A DNA stretch of 64,000 nucleotides from an uncultured Lachnospiraceae bacterium (GCA_910584965.1 CAJUDZ010000008.1:1-64000); one strand, 5' to 3'. Positions 18,683 through 28,054 are shown, counted from the first letter of the stretch. Notes: generated by a model from the letters alone, not told the origin. Program-made: numbers and translations.

Positions 18683-19909
18683 ATGAAAGAAAAAGTTGTG
18701 CTTGCTTATTCCGGCGGACTCGATACGACCGTTATCATTCCCTGGTTAAAAGAAAATTTTGATTACGACGTCATCTGTGTCTGCGGTAACTGCGGACAGG
18801 GCGAAGAGCTTGACGGTCTTGAGGAAAGAGCGTTGTCCAGCGGCGCTTCCAAATTATATGTGGAAGATCTGACCGATGAATTTTGCGACGATTTCATCAT
18901 CCCCTGCGTACAGGCCCATGCCGTATATGAAAACAAATACCTGCTCGGCACCTCCATGGCACGGCCCGTTATCGCGAAGAAGTTAGTGGAAGTTGCCCGC
19001 AAAGAAGGCGCAACAGCGATCTGCCACGGCGCTACCGGCAAAGGAAACGATCAGATTCGTTTTGAACTCGCCGTAAAGGCGCTCGCTCCCGATTTAAAAA
19101 TCATCGCAGCGTGGAGAAATGAAAAATGGACTTTAAATTCCCGCGAAGAGGAAATCGAATACTGCCGCCAGCACGGCATCAACCTTCCCTTTTCCGCGGA
19201 CAGCAGTTACAGCCGTGACCGCAACTTATGGCATATCAGCCACGAAGGCCTGGAACTGGAAGATCCGGCCAACGAACCGAATTTCGAACATTTACTGGTG
19301 CTTGGCACAACGCCGGAGAAGGCTCCCGAAGAAGGCGAATATGTCACCATGACTTTTGAAAAAGGCATTCCCACATCCGTCAACGGCAAAAAAATGAAAG
19401 TATCCGAGATCATTGCCGCGCTGAACGAGCTGGGCGGCAGACACGGCATCGGCATCGTCGATATCGTGGAAAACCGCGTTGTCGGCATGAAATCCCGCGG
19501 CGTCTATGAGACCCCCGGCGGAACGATTCTGTACGAAGCGCATCAGCAGCTGGAAGAATTGATTCTCGACCGCGACACTTACGCGTTAAAAGCAGACCTC
19601 GGCAATAAATTTGCACAGATCGTTTACGAAGGAAAATGGTTTACCCCTCTTCGCGAGGCGGTACAGGCGTTCATCGAGTCAACGCAGAAATACGTTACCG
19701 GCGAGGTAAAATTCAAACTTTACAAAGGCAATATCATCAAGGCCGGAACGACTTCTCCGTACTCTCTGTACAATGAAAGCATCGCTTCCTTTACGACAGG
19801 CGATTTATACGATCACCACGACGCGGAAGGCTTTATCAATCTGTTCGGCCTCGCAAGCAAAGTACGCGCCATGAAAATGCAGGAAGCGGAAGGCGCTTCC
19901 AAAAACTGA
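18683..19909 (+). CDS. argG: Argininosuccinate synthase
   Basis: A 408-residue ATP-dependent ligase joining citrulline and aspartate. The ATP-binding start VVLAYSGGLDTT and later motifs HGATGKGNDQIRFE and SADSSYSRDRNLWHIS are visible. The ATG at 18683 follows GGAGGAATTACC. An upstream in-frame ATG would lack a ribosome site. It is transcribed away from the argC operon. argH and argF are not in the window. Confidence 0.97.
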   Translation: MKEKVVLAYSGGLDTTVIIPWLKENFDYDVICVCGNCGQGEELDGLEERALSSGASKLYVEDLTDEFCDDFIIPCVQAHAVYENKYLLGTSMARPVIAKKLVEVARKEGATAICHGATGKGNDQIRFELAVKALAPDLKIIAAWRNEKWTLNSREEEIEYCRQHGINLPFSADSSYSRDRNLWHISHEGLELEDPANEPNFEHLLVLGTTPEKAPEEGEYVTMTFEKGIPTSVNGKKMKVSEIIAALNELGGRHGIGIVDIVENRVVGMKSRGVYETPGGTILYEAHQQLEELILDRDTYALKADLGNKFAQIVYEGKWFTPLREAVQAFIESTQKYVTGEVKFKLYKGNIIKAGTTSPYSLYNESIASFTTGDLYDHHDAEGFINLFGLASKVRAMKMQEAEGASKN

Positions 19910-19958
19910 GAACCAAAGAACGCTGAATTTACAGACCGAACGGAAACGGAGGGTTTCG

Positions 19959-20252
19959 ATGGGTGTTATCTCCTATATTGTTCTTTATCTGGCGATCATC
20001 AACCTGACAGGATTTCTGATGATGGGAATCGATAAACGGAAAGCAAGAAAAAGGGCCTGGCGGATTCCCGAAGCCACGCTGTTTGTGATCGCTCTCGTGG
20101 GCGGAAGTCTCGGAACGACGGCCGGCATGCACTTTTTTCGCCATAAGACAAGGCACTGGTATTTTCTCTACGGAATGCCCGCAATTTTGTTTCTTCAGAT
20201 AGCAATCGTCGTCATTCTGATATACTCGCCGATTCAGTTCGCGATTATTTAA
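19959..20252 (+). CDS. DUF1294 small membrane protein
   Basis: A 97-residue protein with three predicted membrane helices and the family signature GIDKRKARKRAWRIPE followed by GGSLGTTAGMHFFRHKT. DUF1294 proteins are often fused to cold-shock domains elsewhere, but here the domain stands alone. GGAGGG precedes the ATG. It is 49 bp downstream of argG and just before a strong terminator, so it is probably co-transcribed with argG. Function unknown. Confidence 0.85.
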   Translation: MGVISYIVLYLAIINLTGFLMMGIDKRKARKRAWRIPEATLFVIALVGGSLGTTAGMHFFRHKTRHWYFLYGMPAILFLQIAIVVILIYSPIQFAII

Positions 20253-20259
20253 CGCAGAA

Positions 20260-20292
20260 AACGGCATAACCGATGCGGTTATGCCGTTTTTT
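20260..20292. terminator. Terminator after argG/DUF1294
   Basis: A perfect 13-bp stem (AACGGCATAACCG with CGGTTATGCCGTT), a three-base loop, and a run of T on the plus strand. The opposite strand has a weaker T tract, so it may also act on the convergent kinase transcript. Confidence 0.92.
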
Positions 20293-20332
20293 ATGCTTCT
20301 GTTTTCTGATCTGCTTCTGTTTTTCTGATCTT

Positions 20333-23242
20333 TTACAGTTCCCGTACCGCCGCCCTGAGCTGCTCCATATCGATCGGCTTCGCCACATGGGCGTTCATCC
20401 CGGCGTCGAGGGCGTCTTTTACGTCTTCCGAGAACGCGTTGGCCGTCATGGCAATAATCGGTATGGTGCCGGCCTGTGGGTGCGCGCTCTGCCGTATGGC
20501 TTTTGTCGCATCGTATCCGTTCATCACGGGCATCTGGACATCCATCAGAATCAGATCATACTGACCCGGCTCAGACTGTTCGAACTTCTCAAGCGCTTCT
20601 TTTCCGTTCTTTGCCCACTCGCATTCGGCTCCCGCCATCTTCAGCAGTTCCGTCAGAATTTCCATATTCAGCTCAATGTCTTCCGCCGCAAGAACATACT
20701 TCCCGGAAAGGATATCATCCGTTTCTTCCGGTTCCGTTTTAACGGTATTCCGTGATTTTATATTGCCGACAATATTCCTGAAATTGCTTAAAAAGAACGG
20801 TTTTGGCATAAATCCGTCAATTCCGGCTTCGATGCCCGCTTCTTCGACCTCACTCAGATCATATGCGGACAATATCATGATCGGCACATCGGAAGGCACG
20901 ATTTTCCGGATGCGGCCCGCGGTCTCGATTCCGTCGATATCCGGCATCTGCCAGTCGATCAGCATCATATCATAGCCGCAGCCCTCATTCAGAGCCTTCT
21001 GCGCCATATCGACCGCCGGAATGCCGCCCGGCGCATAGTCGATCTGAACGCCCGTATCCGCCATGACATACCGGATGCCCTTACAGATATATTCTTCGTC
21101 ATCCACCACAAGCAGTCTTGTAACGCCATGCTTTTTCCAAAAGTCCGGATCTACCTCTTCTTCCTGGATGCGGAGCTCCAGATCGAGCGTAAACGTACTG
21201 CCTTTATCGAGTTCACTTTCCACGCTGATCGTACCGCCCATCAGGTCTACCAGGTTTTTCGTAATCGCCATGCCCAGTCCCGTTCCCTGAATGCCCAGCG
21301 TCTTGCTTGTTGTCTCACGGCTGAACGGCTGGAAAATCGTTTTCAGATATTCCGGGGACATGCCGATTCCGTTATCGCTGATGACAAAACGGAAAATTGC
21401 AAAATTCTTCGTGCGCTGGGGAAGCTGGCTGACGGTCATCTCTACCTTACCGCCTTCCGGCGTATATTTTAAGGCATTGGATATAATATTGATCAGAATC
21501 TGATTGAGCCTCAGCCTGTCGCCCAGCACCTCTTCGTTGATGATATCCTGCACATATATTTTGAAATCCTGCTGTTTTGCCTTCGCCTGGGACTGCATCA
21601 TCGACATCAGCTCTTCGACCACTTCCGCAAGGCTGATCTCCGAAATATTCAGCGTGGTTTTCCCGCTCTCGATCTTGCTCATATCCAGCACGTCGTTGAT
21701 CAACCCCAGCAAATGCTGGCTGGAAGATGAAATTTTCCTCGTATACTCCTGCACCTTATCCGGGTTATGCGCATCCCGCTGCATAAGCGCGGAAAATCCC
21801 ACAATCGCATTCATGGGCGTACGGATATCATGGCTCATATTGCTCAGGAAAACGCTTTTGGATTCATTGGCCGCCCTGGCAATGTCAAGCGCTTCCGCCA
21901 AAGTCTTCTGGTTCTCCTTTTCCTGTGTCCGGTCCGACAAAACGGCCACATACCGCTCCGAATCGTTTACAGTCGTTATGTAAACCGTTCCCATGAACCA
22001 TCTGTGTTCTCCGCTCTTTTTATGAACCCATTCACATTCACAGGAAACGGCGCCGTTTTCCTGTAATTCTCTGATCTGGCTGTTTATTTTTTCCCTGTCG
22101 CACACCTGGAACCGGTCCAGCACGCCGATATCCGCTCCGGCTTCTTCCTGCGATATCCCAAGCACCCGTTCGACATTTGGGCTGATATACTCTACCGCAT
22201 AATTATCTGTCCGGAACATTAAAAATACGTCATTTGTATTGTTGGCAAGAATGCTGAAAAGCTGTTCCCTGTACCGGACGTCGCCTTCTTTCTCCATCAG
22301 TTTACGGTGGGAAAGCTGTCCCATATATATAAACAGACCCGCCATCATAAAGATACCCGAAAACAGAAGCAGAAACGTCTGCGAACTTTTCAGTATTTCA
22401 TTCGCATTTTTCATAATCACCGAATCCGGAATCACGACGAGAATGTACCATCCGTTGGATCCTGCAACCGGCGTATATGCAAAAATATGGTCTTCTCCCC
22501 GGAAAAAAAACCGGCTGACGCCTTCTTCTTCCCGGTCCATGCTGTTACGCACGCTCTGCACCGCGTCTTCCGGGTTGCCGGCCAGCAGCAGCGCATCCAG
22601 TATATTACCGATATCGTGGCCGCCGCCTTTATGCTGGGAACAGATGAGCACATCGCCCTTTTCGTTCACGATATGACTGCTGCCCTCATCTCCATAAAAG
22701 GACAGCATAAATTCATCTTCGACAACGGATACGCTCCGGCCGACTTCAACGATTCCCTGCGTCCCGTCCGCAAACGTAAAACGCTGCCAGGCTCCGATCA
22801 TGCGGTTTCCCGTATATTTATCCTCATAAGGTTCCATCAATCCGCTGTCCTGCATTTCTTCATAAAACCTCATTTCTTCCGCGTCCGGATTTTCCGGCGT
22901 GCTGCTCTCCCCCGTATAAAGAAAGGCATTCTCCAGATCAATGACCTTAAAATAAATATCGTCATCCGCGAAAACATCTATCGTATTCGTTATAACGCTT
23001 CCGTCGCTGGAAACCCGCTCGGAAAGTATTTTCGTGACGCGCGTAAGCATCTGTAAGTCTTTCTCGATATAGACTTCGAACGCATGGCCGCCCTGGGACG
23101 TTACTTCCATAATTTCCGAAACGGTCTTGTTCCACAAAGACTCCCGTATCTGATCGATGTGGTAGAAAATACCTGCCATCAGTATGATTACCATAACGGC
23201 GATCGAAAGAATCATCTGCAACAATCTCTTATTCTTTTTCAT
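20333..23242 (-). CDS. Hybrid sensor histidine kinase with two receiver domains
   Basis: A protein of about 969 residues. Helix 1 is near residues 8-28, a large Cache-like extracellular domain spans to about 295, and helix 2 is near 300-320. A PAS domain follows (about 345-465), then HisKA with SHDIRTPMNAIVGFS, an ATPase domain (DNGIGMSPEYL, GTGLGMAI), a first receiver (LLVVDDEEYICKG, LIDWQMPDIDG) and a second receiver (LMDVQMPVMNG, ending AKPIDMEQL). No Hpt domain is present, so phosphate must pass to a separate protein. The ATG at 23242 is preceded by GGGG at a weak distance. It looks like a ligand-sensing regulator standing alone. Confidence 0.92.
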   Translation of the reverse strand: MKKNKRLLQMILSIAVMVIILMAGIFYHIDQIRESLWNKTVSEIMEVTSQGGHAFEVYIEKDLQMLTRVTKILSERVSSDGSVITNTIDVFADDDIYFKVIDLENAFLYTGESSTPENPDAEEMRFYEEMQDSGLMEPYEDKYTGNRMIGAWQRFTFADGTQGIVEVGRSVSVVEDEFMLSFYGDEGSSHIVNEKGDVLICSQHKGGGHDIGNILDALLLAGNPEDAVQSVRNSMDREEEGVSRFFFRGEDHIFAYTPVAGSNGWYILVVIPDSVIMKNANEILKSSQTFLLLFSGIFMMAGLFIYMGQLSHRKLMEKEGDVRYREQLFSILANNTNDVFLMFRTDNYAVEYISPNVERVLGISQEEAGADIGVLDRFQVCDREKINSQIRELQENGAVSCECEWVHKKSGEHRWFMGTVYITTVNDSERYVAVLSDRTQEKENQKTLAEALDIARAANESKSVFLSNMSHDIRTPMNAIVGFSALMQRDAHNPDKVQEYTRKISSSSQHLLGLINDVLDMSKIESGKTTLNISEISLAEVVEELMSMMQSQAKAKQQDFKIYVQDIINEEVLGDRLRLNQILINIISNALKYTPEGGKVEMTVSQLPQRTKNFAIFRFVISDNGIGMSPEYLKTIFQPFSRETTSKTLGIQGTGLGMAITKNLVDLMGGTISVESELDKGSTFTLDLELRIQEEEVDPDFWKKHGVTRLLVVDDEEYICKGIRYVMADTGVQIDYAPGGIPAVDMAQKALNEGCGYDMMLIDWQMPDIDGIETAGRIRKIVPSDVPIMILSAYDLSEVEEAGIEAGIDGFMPKPFFLSNFRNIVGNIKSRNTVKTEPEETDDILSGKYVLAAEDIELNMEILTELLKMAGAECEWAKNGKEALEKFEQSEPGQYDLILMDVQMPVMNGYDATKAIRQSAHPQAGTIPIIAMTANAFSEDVKDALDAGMNAHVAKPIDMEQLRAAVREL

Positions 23243-23390
23243 AGTGCTTCCGTCATATCCCCTTTTGTCATAAATGCGCATACCCTCAGCCGTGAAGGGC
23301 AAGTATTTTTATTATAACATATGCACACAATTTATAACAGCCCCTTTTGTAAACGGATTTCTGCCCGCCGGACGCAGTTTCCCGTAAAGT

Positions 23391-23472
23391 AAAAAATCGC
23401 CGCTCGGCAGCGGCGATTACAAGAATGCTTCGCATTCTCCCCTGAAATGGTTTCTGCTGCGGCAATTTCCTA
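23391..23472 (-). repeat. 82-bp three-hairpin repeat, copy 1
   Basis: Same sequence as 28754-28835 with a single difference in 82 bp. On the minus strand it contains small hairpins, a 7-bp hairpin AGAATGC-GAA-GCATTCT, and finally a perfect 10-bp hairpin (AATCGCCGCT with AGCGGCGATT) followed by T6, which looks like an intrinsic terminator. A TATAAT sequence (23472-23477) directly precedes the element on that strand. It lies between the degV terminator and the hybrid kinase gene. It may be a REP-like mobile repeat or a small RNA. Confidence 0.85.
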
Positions 23473-23478
23473 TTATAC

Positions 23479-23513
23479 AAAAAAAGCCACGGCGCACGGA
23501 AAAGCGCCATAGC
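23479..23513 (-). terminator. degV terminator
   Basis: On the minus strand, GCTATGGCGC pairs with GCGCCGTGGC (with G-U pairs), with an 8-base loop and seven T. It is about 30 bp after the degV stop. Confidence 0.85.
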
Positions 23514-23542
23514 TCTCTGTCTGTTTTATAAAGCAGACGGCA

Positions 23543-24379
23543 TCAAATCGTCACAATGATTCCGCCGTCGTTGGCGTACATACTGCTGATGCCCGCCGTA
23601 TCCATCACAAGGATATCTTTGACCTGCGTTTTCGCAAGCAGCTCTTTTTTTACAAAAGCGGCTCTGTCCGGGCAGTTGCAATGGGAAATCATCAGCGTCC
23701 TGTCCTTCATGTCCGGCACTTCCGATACCATAATATCCGTCAGCTTTACGATCGCCTTCTTCATACCGACCGACTGGCTCTTCTGCTTGATAACGCCGTG
23801 GTCGCCATACATGATCGGCTTAATGTTCAGCGTGGATACCACCATCGCCTTCACGCCGGTCAGTCTGCCGTTCTTCCTCAGCGTTTCCAGATTATCGAGG
23901 ATAAAATAAGTCTTCATCTCCTCCCGGAAAGTCTCAAGCTCTTTCACCGTTTCTTCAAAAGAAAGCCCTTTCTCCTGGAGTTCCATCGCCTTCAGCGCAT
24001 ACTGCGTCTCGCCGCAGCTCGCCGATTCCGAATCGAGGATAAAAATATTCTTGTCTCCGTACTGTTCATGATACAGGTTCTTCCCGAGCACCGCGCTGTT
24101 ATAGCTGCCGCTCAGCTGTGCAGACAATGTAATTACAAAAACATTCTCCGCCTCGGTGCGGTAAGCCTCCATATACTTCTCCGGCGACGGACAGGAAGAC
24201 TTGGGACATTTTGGGCATACCGCAACCTGTGCGAGAAACTCCGCCTGATCAAAACTCTCATCATCCTGAATCTGATAATCGCCCACTTCCAGCCCTAACG
24301 GGATAAACTGAAACCGTTCGTCGCGACTATATTCTTCCGGTAATTCACAACAACTGTCCACTACAATCTTGTATTTCAT
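23543..24379 (-). CDS. DegV family fatty-acid-binding protein
   Basis: A 278-residue DegV/FakB-like protein (start KYKIVVDSCCELPEEY, ITLSAQLSGSYNSAVLG near residue 103, LDSESASCGETQYAL near 138). Proteins of this family bind one fatty acid, and FakB members deliver it to the FakA kinase. The central loop contains CPKCPKSSCPSP, an unusual Cys-rich stretch near residue 55. It is monocistronic with its own terminator. Confidence 0.9.
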   Translation of the reverse strand: MKYKIVVDSCCELPEEYSRDERFQFIPLGLEVGDYQIQDDESFDQAEFLAQVAVCPKCPKSSCPSPEKYMEAYRTEAENVFVITLSAQLSGSYNSAVLGKNLYHEQYGDKNIFILDSESASCGETQYALKAMELQEKGLSFEETVKELETFREEMKTYFILDNLETLRKNGRLTGVKAMVVSTLNIKPIMYGDHGVIKQKSQSVGMKKAIVKLTDIMVSEVPDMKDRTLMISHCNCPDRAAFVKKELLAKTQVKDILVMDTAGISSMYANDGGIIVTI

Positions 24380-24542
24380 AAGGCCTCCGCAACTATTCCA
24401 TATGGTTTTAATTACTACTTATGATAACACGGATTGCCATGTTCTGTAAACAAGATTTTCCGAATTCCAGGGAAAAAGCGCGAAAGTTCATTCCGGGACT
24501 CCGCACTTGCCGCAAAGTCCGCACGAATGTACAGATAAATGA

Positions 24543-24573
24543 TTGACAAGCACGGGCGGAATGTGGTTAGAAT
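24543..24573 (+). promoter_or_regulatory. Possible promoter of the DUF5721 gene
   Basis: A consensus -35 TTGACA at 24543-24548 and TAGAAT at 24568-24573, 19 bp apart, which is longer than ideal. The only gene downstream starts at 24603. Confidence 0.45.
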
Positions 24574-24602
24574 ATGGTTACAATATAAAAAAGGAGCACG
24601 CC

Positions 24603-25100
24603 ATGATTTCTTTCAAGATCAAAAATGTCAAACAGTTTATGGGTAAATTTCTGACTTCCGAATCTTTTGATTCTTTTCTTGTGGAAGAAGCCTCCGTCAG
24701 CACTTTTAACACGTTTCTGATCGACGGACGCCAGAACAGGGATTATTATACAACAGAAGAATGGGAAGATAAAGAAATACGGCCTTATGATTTCACCGAG
24801 TGGAAAACACTTCGTCCGTTCTGCTATTCTCTCATCAAAGGGCGCCGGACCCCCGCCGCGTTTAAGTTCGTGCTTCATCTCATACCGGATTATGTTCCGT
24901 CGGTTCTGAAGGGCGGCGGCACGGACATTACGCCGCAGCAGATCAAAGCCCTTGTCCTGACGGTACGGTACGACGAAAACGGCCTGACGCTTGTCACCGG
25001 CACTTCTCTCCACACCTTTCTGCTGGATAAAAGCGCCGATGAACTGTGGGATAAAGCGATGGCCCGTTTCCTGGACAAGCGGGAAATCGCATACGAGTAA
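24603..25100 (+). CDS. DUF5721-like protein
   Basis: A 165-residue soluble protein starting MISFKIKNVKQFMGKFL. It resembles a family of single-copy proteins in Lachnospiraceae annotated DUF5721. No catalytic motif is visible. The ATG at 24603 has AAAGGAG at the right distance, and upstream in-frame codons lie in the promoter. It is the only plus-strand gene between argG/DUF1294 and the mobile element. Function unknown. Confidence 0.75.
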   Translation: MISFKIKNVKQFMGKFLTSESFDSFLVEEASVSTFNTFLIDGRQNRDYYTTEEWEDKEIRPYDFTEWKTLRPFCYSLIKGRRTPAAFKFVLHLIPDYVPSVLKGGGTDITPQQIKALVLTVRYDENGLTLVTGTSLHTFLLDKSADELWDKAMARFLDKREIAYE

Positions 25101-25117
25101 AAATGCCTCCGGTTTTT

Positions 25118-25489
25118 TTAATAGCCTGCGTAATACATGCCGTAATCGACCGCCGCCATAATCAACGAGAAACCCATCATCACCAAAATAATCAAAATGG
25201 AGCCGAAATCATATTTAAAAGTCCGCATTTGGGCACGCTTCCCCGTGCATCCGATCAGAATTTCCAAACCGAGCAAAACAAGGACGATCGGCCAGAATTC
25301 GAAGATCATACTGAGCTCCAGAAAGGGAAATACTGTCCGGAGAAGGAATAAAATTCCGTAAAAAACGAGTACCAGCCCACAGGTTATCGTGCCGACTCTG
25401 TGCGTGCGCTTTTCCTTCTCTTCTTCCGTTTTATATAAGCCGTCCATTTCCGGCGCTTCCATTATTTTTCCGTTTATTTGTTCATTCAT
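25118..25489 (-). CDS. Small membrane protein, LiaF/DUF5668-like
   Basis: A 123-residue protein with a charged N-terminus and three hydrophobic helices, including FEFWPIVLVLLGLEILIG, which resembles the LiaI-LiaF transmembrane region. It is the last gene of an ECF sigma operon and may take part in the envelope-stress signal. The start is uncertain: a GTG lies 1 bp after AGGAG (25501), and the next in-frame ATG, chosen here, is 13 bp after it. Confidence 0.7.
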   Translation of the reverse strand: MNEQINGKIMEAPEMDGLYKTEEEKEKRTHRVGTITCGLVLVFYGILFLLRTVFPFLELSMIFEFWPIVLVLLGLEILIGCTGKRAQMRTFKYDFGSILIILVMMGFSLIMAAVDYGMYYAGY

Positions 25490-25519
25490 TGCTGCCGTCA
25501 CGCTCCTTCCGTTCCTGTT

Positions 25520-26125
25520 CTACCGGTTTTCCCCGTTATCCGTCTCCCTGTAATCGACAACTTCCACCTTTGTGCTTTCATCTTCCAGTCTGTCCAGTTC
25601 TTCTTTTTTGCCCCGTATCAGTTTGATGCCAAACCAGACAATCACAAGCGCTACAATGACTCTCGGTATATCGCTGCTGATAATTCCGGTAAAACGGCTG
25701 ATATACTTATAATAAAAGTCACTTCCGACAATATGGCGCAGTACGCGGCAGAAGGACTGCCATAACATCGTAATGCCGAGCAGAATCAGAATCATTGCGA
25801 GAGCCTTTCTGTATTTTCTCATGACAGAATCTCTGGTGGCTGCAAACACCCGCCCGTCAAATCCGAAGAGATAGTCATCCTGTATCCTGTAAAATTCTTC
25901 ATCGCTCAGCGCTCCTAAATTATTCGCATGGAAAAAACTGTACACCCAGACGACAAACGGCACGAACATCAGAACACCGATCTGCATATAACCGGTCACC
26001 ATAACGCATACCGCAAAAAGGCTCAGCAGGCTGATGCCCATCTTCATAAATCCAAAATACATTTCTCCCGCTCCGGGAAGAAAGGAAAAGCAAAATAATA
26101 AAAAACGATTTTTTTTCTTTCTCAT
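25520..26125 (-). CDS. Multi-pass membrane protein of a sigma factor operon
   Basis: A 201-residue protein with helices near residues 8-25, 28-60, 105-125 and 145-165, and a charged C-terminal tail. The N-terminal FSFLPGAGEMYFGFMKMG resembles TM2-domain proteins. Its start overlaps the anti-sigma stop by four bases, so it is translationally coupled. Function unknown; an envelope role is likely from context. Confidence 0.75.
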   Translation of the reverse strand: MRKKKNRFLLFCFSFLPGAGEMYFGFMKMGISLLSLFAVCVMVTGYMQIGVLMFVPFVVWVYSFFHANNLGALSDEEFYRIQDDYLFGFDGRVFAATRDSVMRKYRKALAMILILLGITMLWQSFCRVLRHIVGSDFYYKYISRFTGIISSDIPRVIVALVIVWFGIKLIRGKKEELDRLEDESTKVEVVDYRETDNGENR

Positions 26126-26610
26126 AAATCATGGCCCTCCGTTCCAACTAATTGATTCAATCTTCCGTTAAACGCGCTGCAAAATCCGTCAAGACGACTG
26201 CTGAATCTGTTCAGAAAATCCCCCCGCGCCGGCCAGTTCTCTTCCGAATCCCTCTCTTCCGGCAGTTTTCCGGCCTGCCATTCCAGCCTTTCGCCGGATA
26301 CGCCGCTTTTGTCCGTCCGGACATTCTCCGGCACGATCAGGACAAGGCATACGGCTGCGGCAGTCGCCGCGATCACCTTCATACTGTAGGAAAACAACGA
26401 CATGTTTCTGGTCCGTTTCCTTTTCCTGCGTACCCGTTCGATGACTTCTTCCCGAAATCCTTTGGGGGGCCGCATCATCGGTTCCGCCTCGGCCGCTGCA
26501 ATCAATTCATACAGGGCTTCATCGGACAGATAGGCGTTTTTTGTCCGTTCCGCATCCTTATACTCCGCGTAACTCCTGATATTGCTTTTCACCTTTTTCA
26601 CCTCATTCAT
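26122..26610 (-). CDS. Putative anti-sigma factor
   Basis: A 162-residue protein with a charged cytoplasmic N-terminus (about 75 residues), one membrane helix near 80-100 and a short external part. It starts inside the sigma factor stop (ATGA overlap), the usual arrangement for an ECF anti-sigma. I see no zinc-binding HxxxCxxC motif, so it is not a ZAS-type anti-sigma. The role is inferred from position and topology. Confidence 0.75.
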   Translation of the reverse strand: MNEVKKVKSNIRSYAEYKDAERTKNAYLSDEALYELIAAAEAEPMMRPPKGFREEVIERVRRKRKRTRNMSLFSYSMKVIAATAAAVCLVLIVPENVRTDKSGVSGERLEWQAGKLPEERDSEENWPARGDFLNRFSSRLDGFCSAFNGRLNQLVGTEGHDL

Positions 26611-27122
26611 GCGCTGTTCTCCTTTCTGTAAATTTTTCTCAGCATACTGCGCGCCCGATAAATCTGAGTCTGTACCGTTTTGACTTTCATGCCGCGGCTT
26701 CCGGCGATTTCCCTGACGTCCATCTCGTCATAATAATAAGCTTTGGCGATCTCGTCGTAAGGTTTTTTCAGACGCCCGCAGTTCATCAGCAGCATTTCTT
26801 TCATTTCCTGTTCCATACAGACCGCTTCCGGCGATTCCGACACATCCGCCTCCATTCTGTTTTCCAGATAAACGTCCTCGGTGGGAATGCTCTTTCTTCC
26901 GGAATGGGACATATAATCGATACATTTGTTGGTCGCGATCCTGCAAAGCCAGGCCTTCGGATTGCCGCCGTCGAAATTTTTTAAATGCTCATATGCAGAG
27001 AGGAAAGTTTCCTGTGCCAGGTCTTCGGCGGCAAAATAATCCGCTGTCATCTTATAACAAATGGAAAAAACAAGATTCTGGTAAGAATCGATCAGCGCTG
27101 TTAATTGTTCTTCCGCGTATAT
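26607..27122 (-). CDS. ECF-type RNA polymerase sigma factor, possible AUA start
   Basis: A sigma-70 family protein. The first ordinary start codon is the ATG at 27050, giving 147 residues beginning in the middle of region 2 (AAEDLAQETFLSAYEHL). The reading frame stays open upstream and encodes the missing first helix (AEEQLTALIDSYQNLVFSIC). No ATG, GTG or TTG is in frame before the upstream TGA. A strong AGGGGAGG stands eight bases before an in-frame ATA at 27120-27122, so I propose that as the start (171 residues). Region 4 (IAGSRGMKVKTVQTQIYRARSML) is intact. First gene of a four-gene operon with an anti-sigma and two membrane proteins. Confidence 0.85.
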   Translation of the reverse strand: MYAEEQLTALIDSYQNLVFSICYKMTADYFAAEDLAQETFLSAYEHLKNFDGGNPKAWLCRIATNKCIDYMSHSGRKSIPTEDVYLENRMEADVSESPEAVCMEQEMKEMLLMNCGRLKKPYDEIAKAYYYDEMDVREIAGSRGMKVKTVQTQIYRARSMLRKIYRKENSA

Positions 27123-27217
27123 ATGCCCCGCCTCCCCTCTGTTTTTTACGTCTTCACTTATTAGAACGGAAAAGGCTTTTTCCTGTCTTCATTTTTTTGA
27201 AAATTTTTCAAAAAATA

Positions 27218-28054
27218 TTATTTCAGAAACATATACTGGTATTTTCTTGTCTGGAAACGGATGATCTCCCCGATTCTTCTTTTTTCCGAACCCTGATACG
27301 CATTGCCGCTTCCCATGCCGTTCAGGAAATCCCGGACGGAATTGATCATTTCGTTTGTCGAAAAATCAAATTTCAAATGCCTGTCGTACAGCTCATTGGC
27401 CGCTTTTAACTGTTCTTCAAAATTACCGGAAAACGGTTCCGCCACGATCGCATGATAGCATTCCACCATACCCTTCTCCGGCGGACAGGTATTGCTGGTA
27501 TCGGAAAAAAGAGACCGGGCCATGTCAAAAACAGGCGCCGGACGGTACTCTTGTTTTTCCGTGTCGTATAACAGCATGATATTGCCCGTGTGGCGGCCTA
27601 CATTTAGAAAGAAAGCATCCAGTTCCAACAGTTCCGTCAGATAAACGCCAAAATCCCGTAATCCGGTCAGATTTTCCACAAGCTCCACCGTATACAGAAT
27701 ACGGTCTTTTGCGCCGGCCATCCGTCCAAGCGTTTCCGCCAGTCCGAAACTCGTAAAATTCCGGGAAAGACGCTCCACCGATATCAGCTCTTCTTTCTCC
27801 TTCCGAAAGTCCTGGCTGCGGCATCCCCGATACTGCCGCTCCCGCCAGGAAATCGTAACCGGATCGTACTGAACAAAATCACCGATGTTGGAATGTTTCA
27901 GCAAATGGGAAACGACCGCTTCCGCCAGGCTTTCGAATCCGAGCCGGTCGGCCTTATACCAGCAGCCGTCCTGCTTCCATTTCAGCTGGCTGCCAAGCGA
28001 TGAGTGTTCCGCCCCGTTCACCGCATATTCTTTGGAAATTTCTATTGTACTCAT
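27218..28054 (-). CDS. HipA-like kinase-domain protein with altered active site
   Basis: A 278-residue protein resembling the C-terminal kinase part of HipA/CtkA proteins. The catalytic loop reads LDAFFLNVGRHTGN (residues 145-158). HipA-family kinases usually have N-x-D-R-H-x-x-N here, so the catalytic Asp is Gly153 in this copy. The metal-binding motif APVFDMA is kept. It lies 15 bp after the HTH partner gene and begins with GGGGGG before the ATG. It could be a dead kinase that still binds ATP or partner. Confidence 0.75.
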   Translation of the reverse strand: MSTIEISKEYAVNGAEHSSLGSQLKWKQDGCWYKADRLGFESLAEAVVSHLLKHSNIGDFVQYDPVTISWRERQYRGCRSQDFRKEKEELISVERLSRNFTSFGLAETLGRMAGAKDRILYTVELVENLTGLRDFGVYLTELLELDAFFLNVGRHTGNIMLLYDTEKQEYRPAPVFDMARSLFSDTSNTCPPEKGMVECYHAIVAEPFSGNFEEQLKAANELYDRHLKFDFSTNEMINSVRDFLNGMGSGNAYQGSEKRRIGEIIRFQTRKYQYMFLK

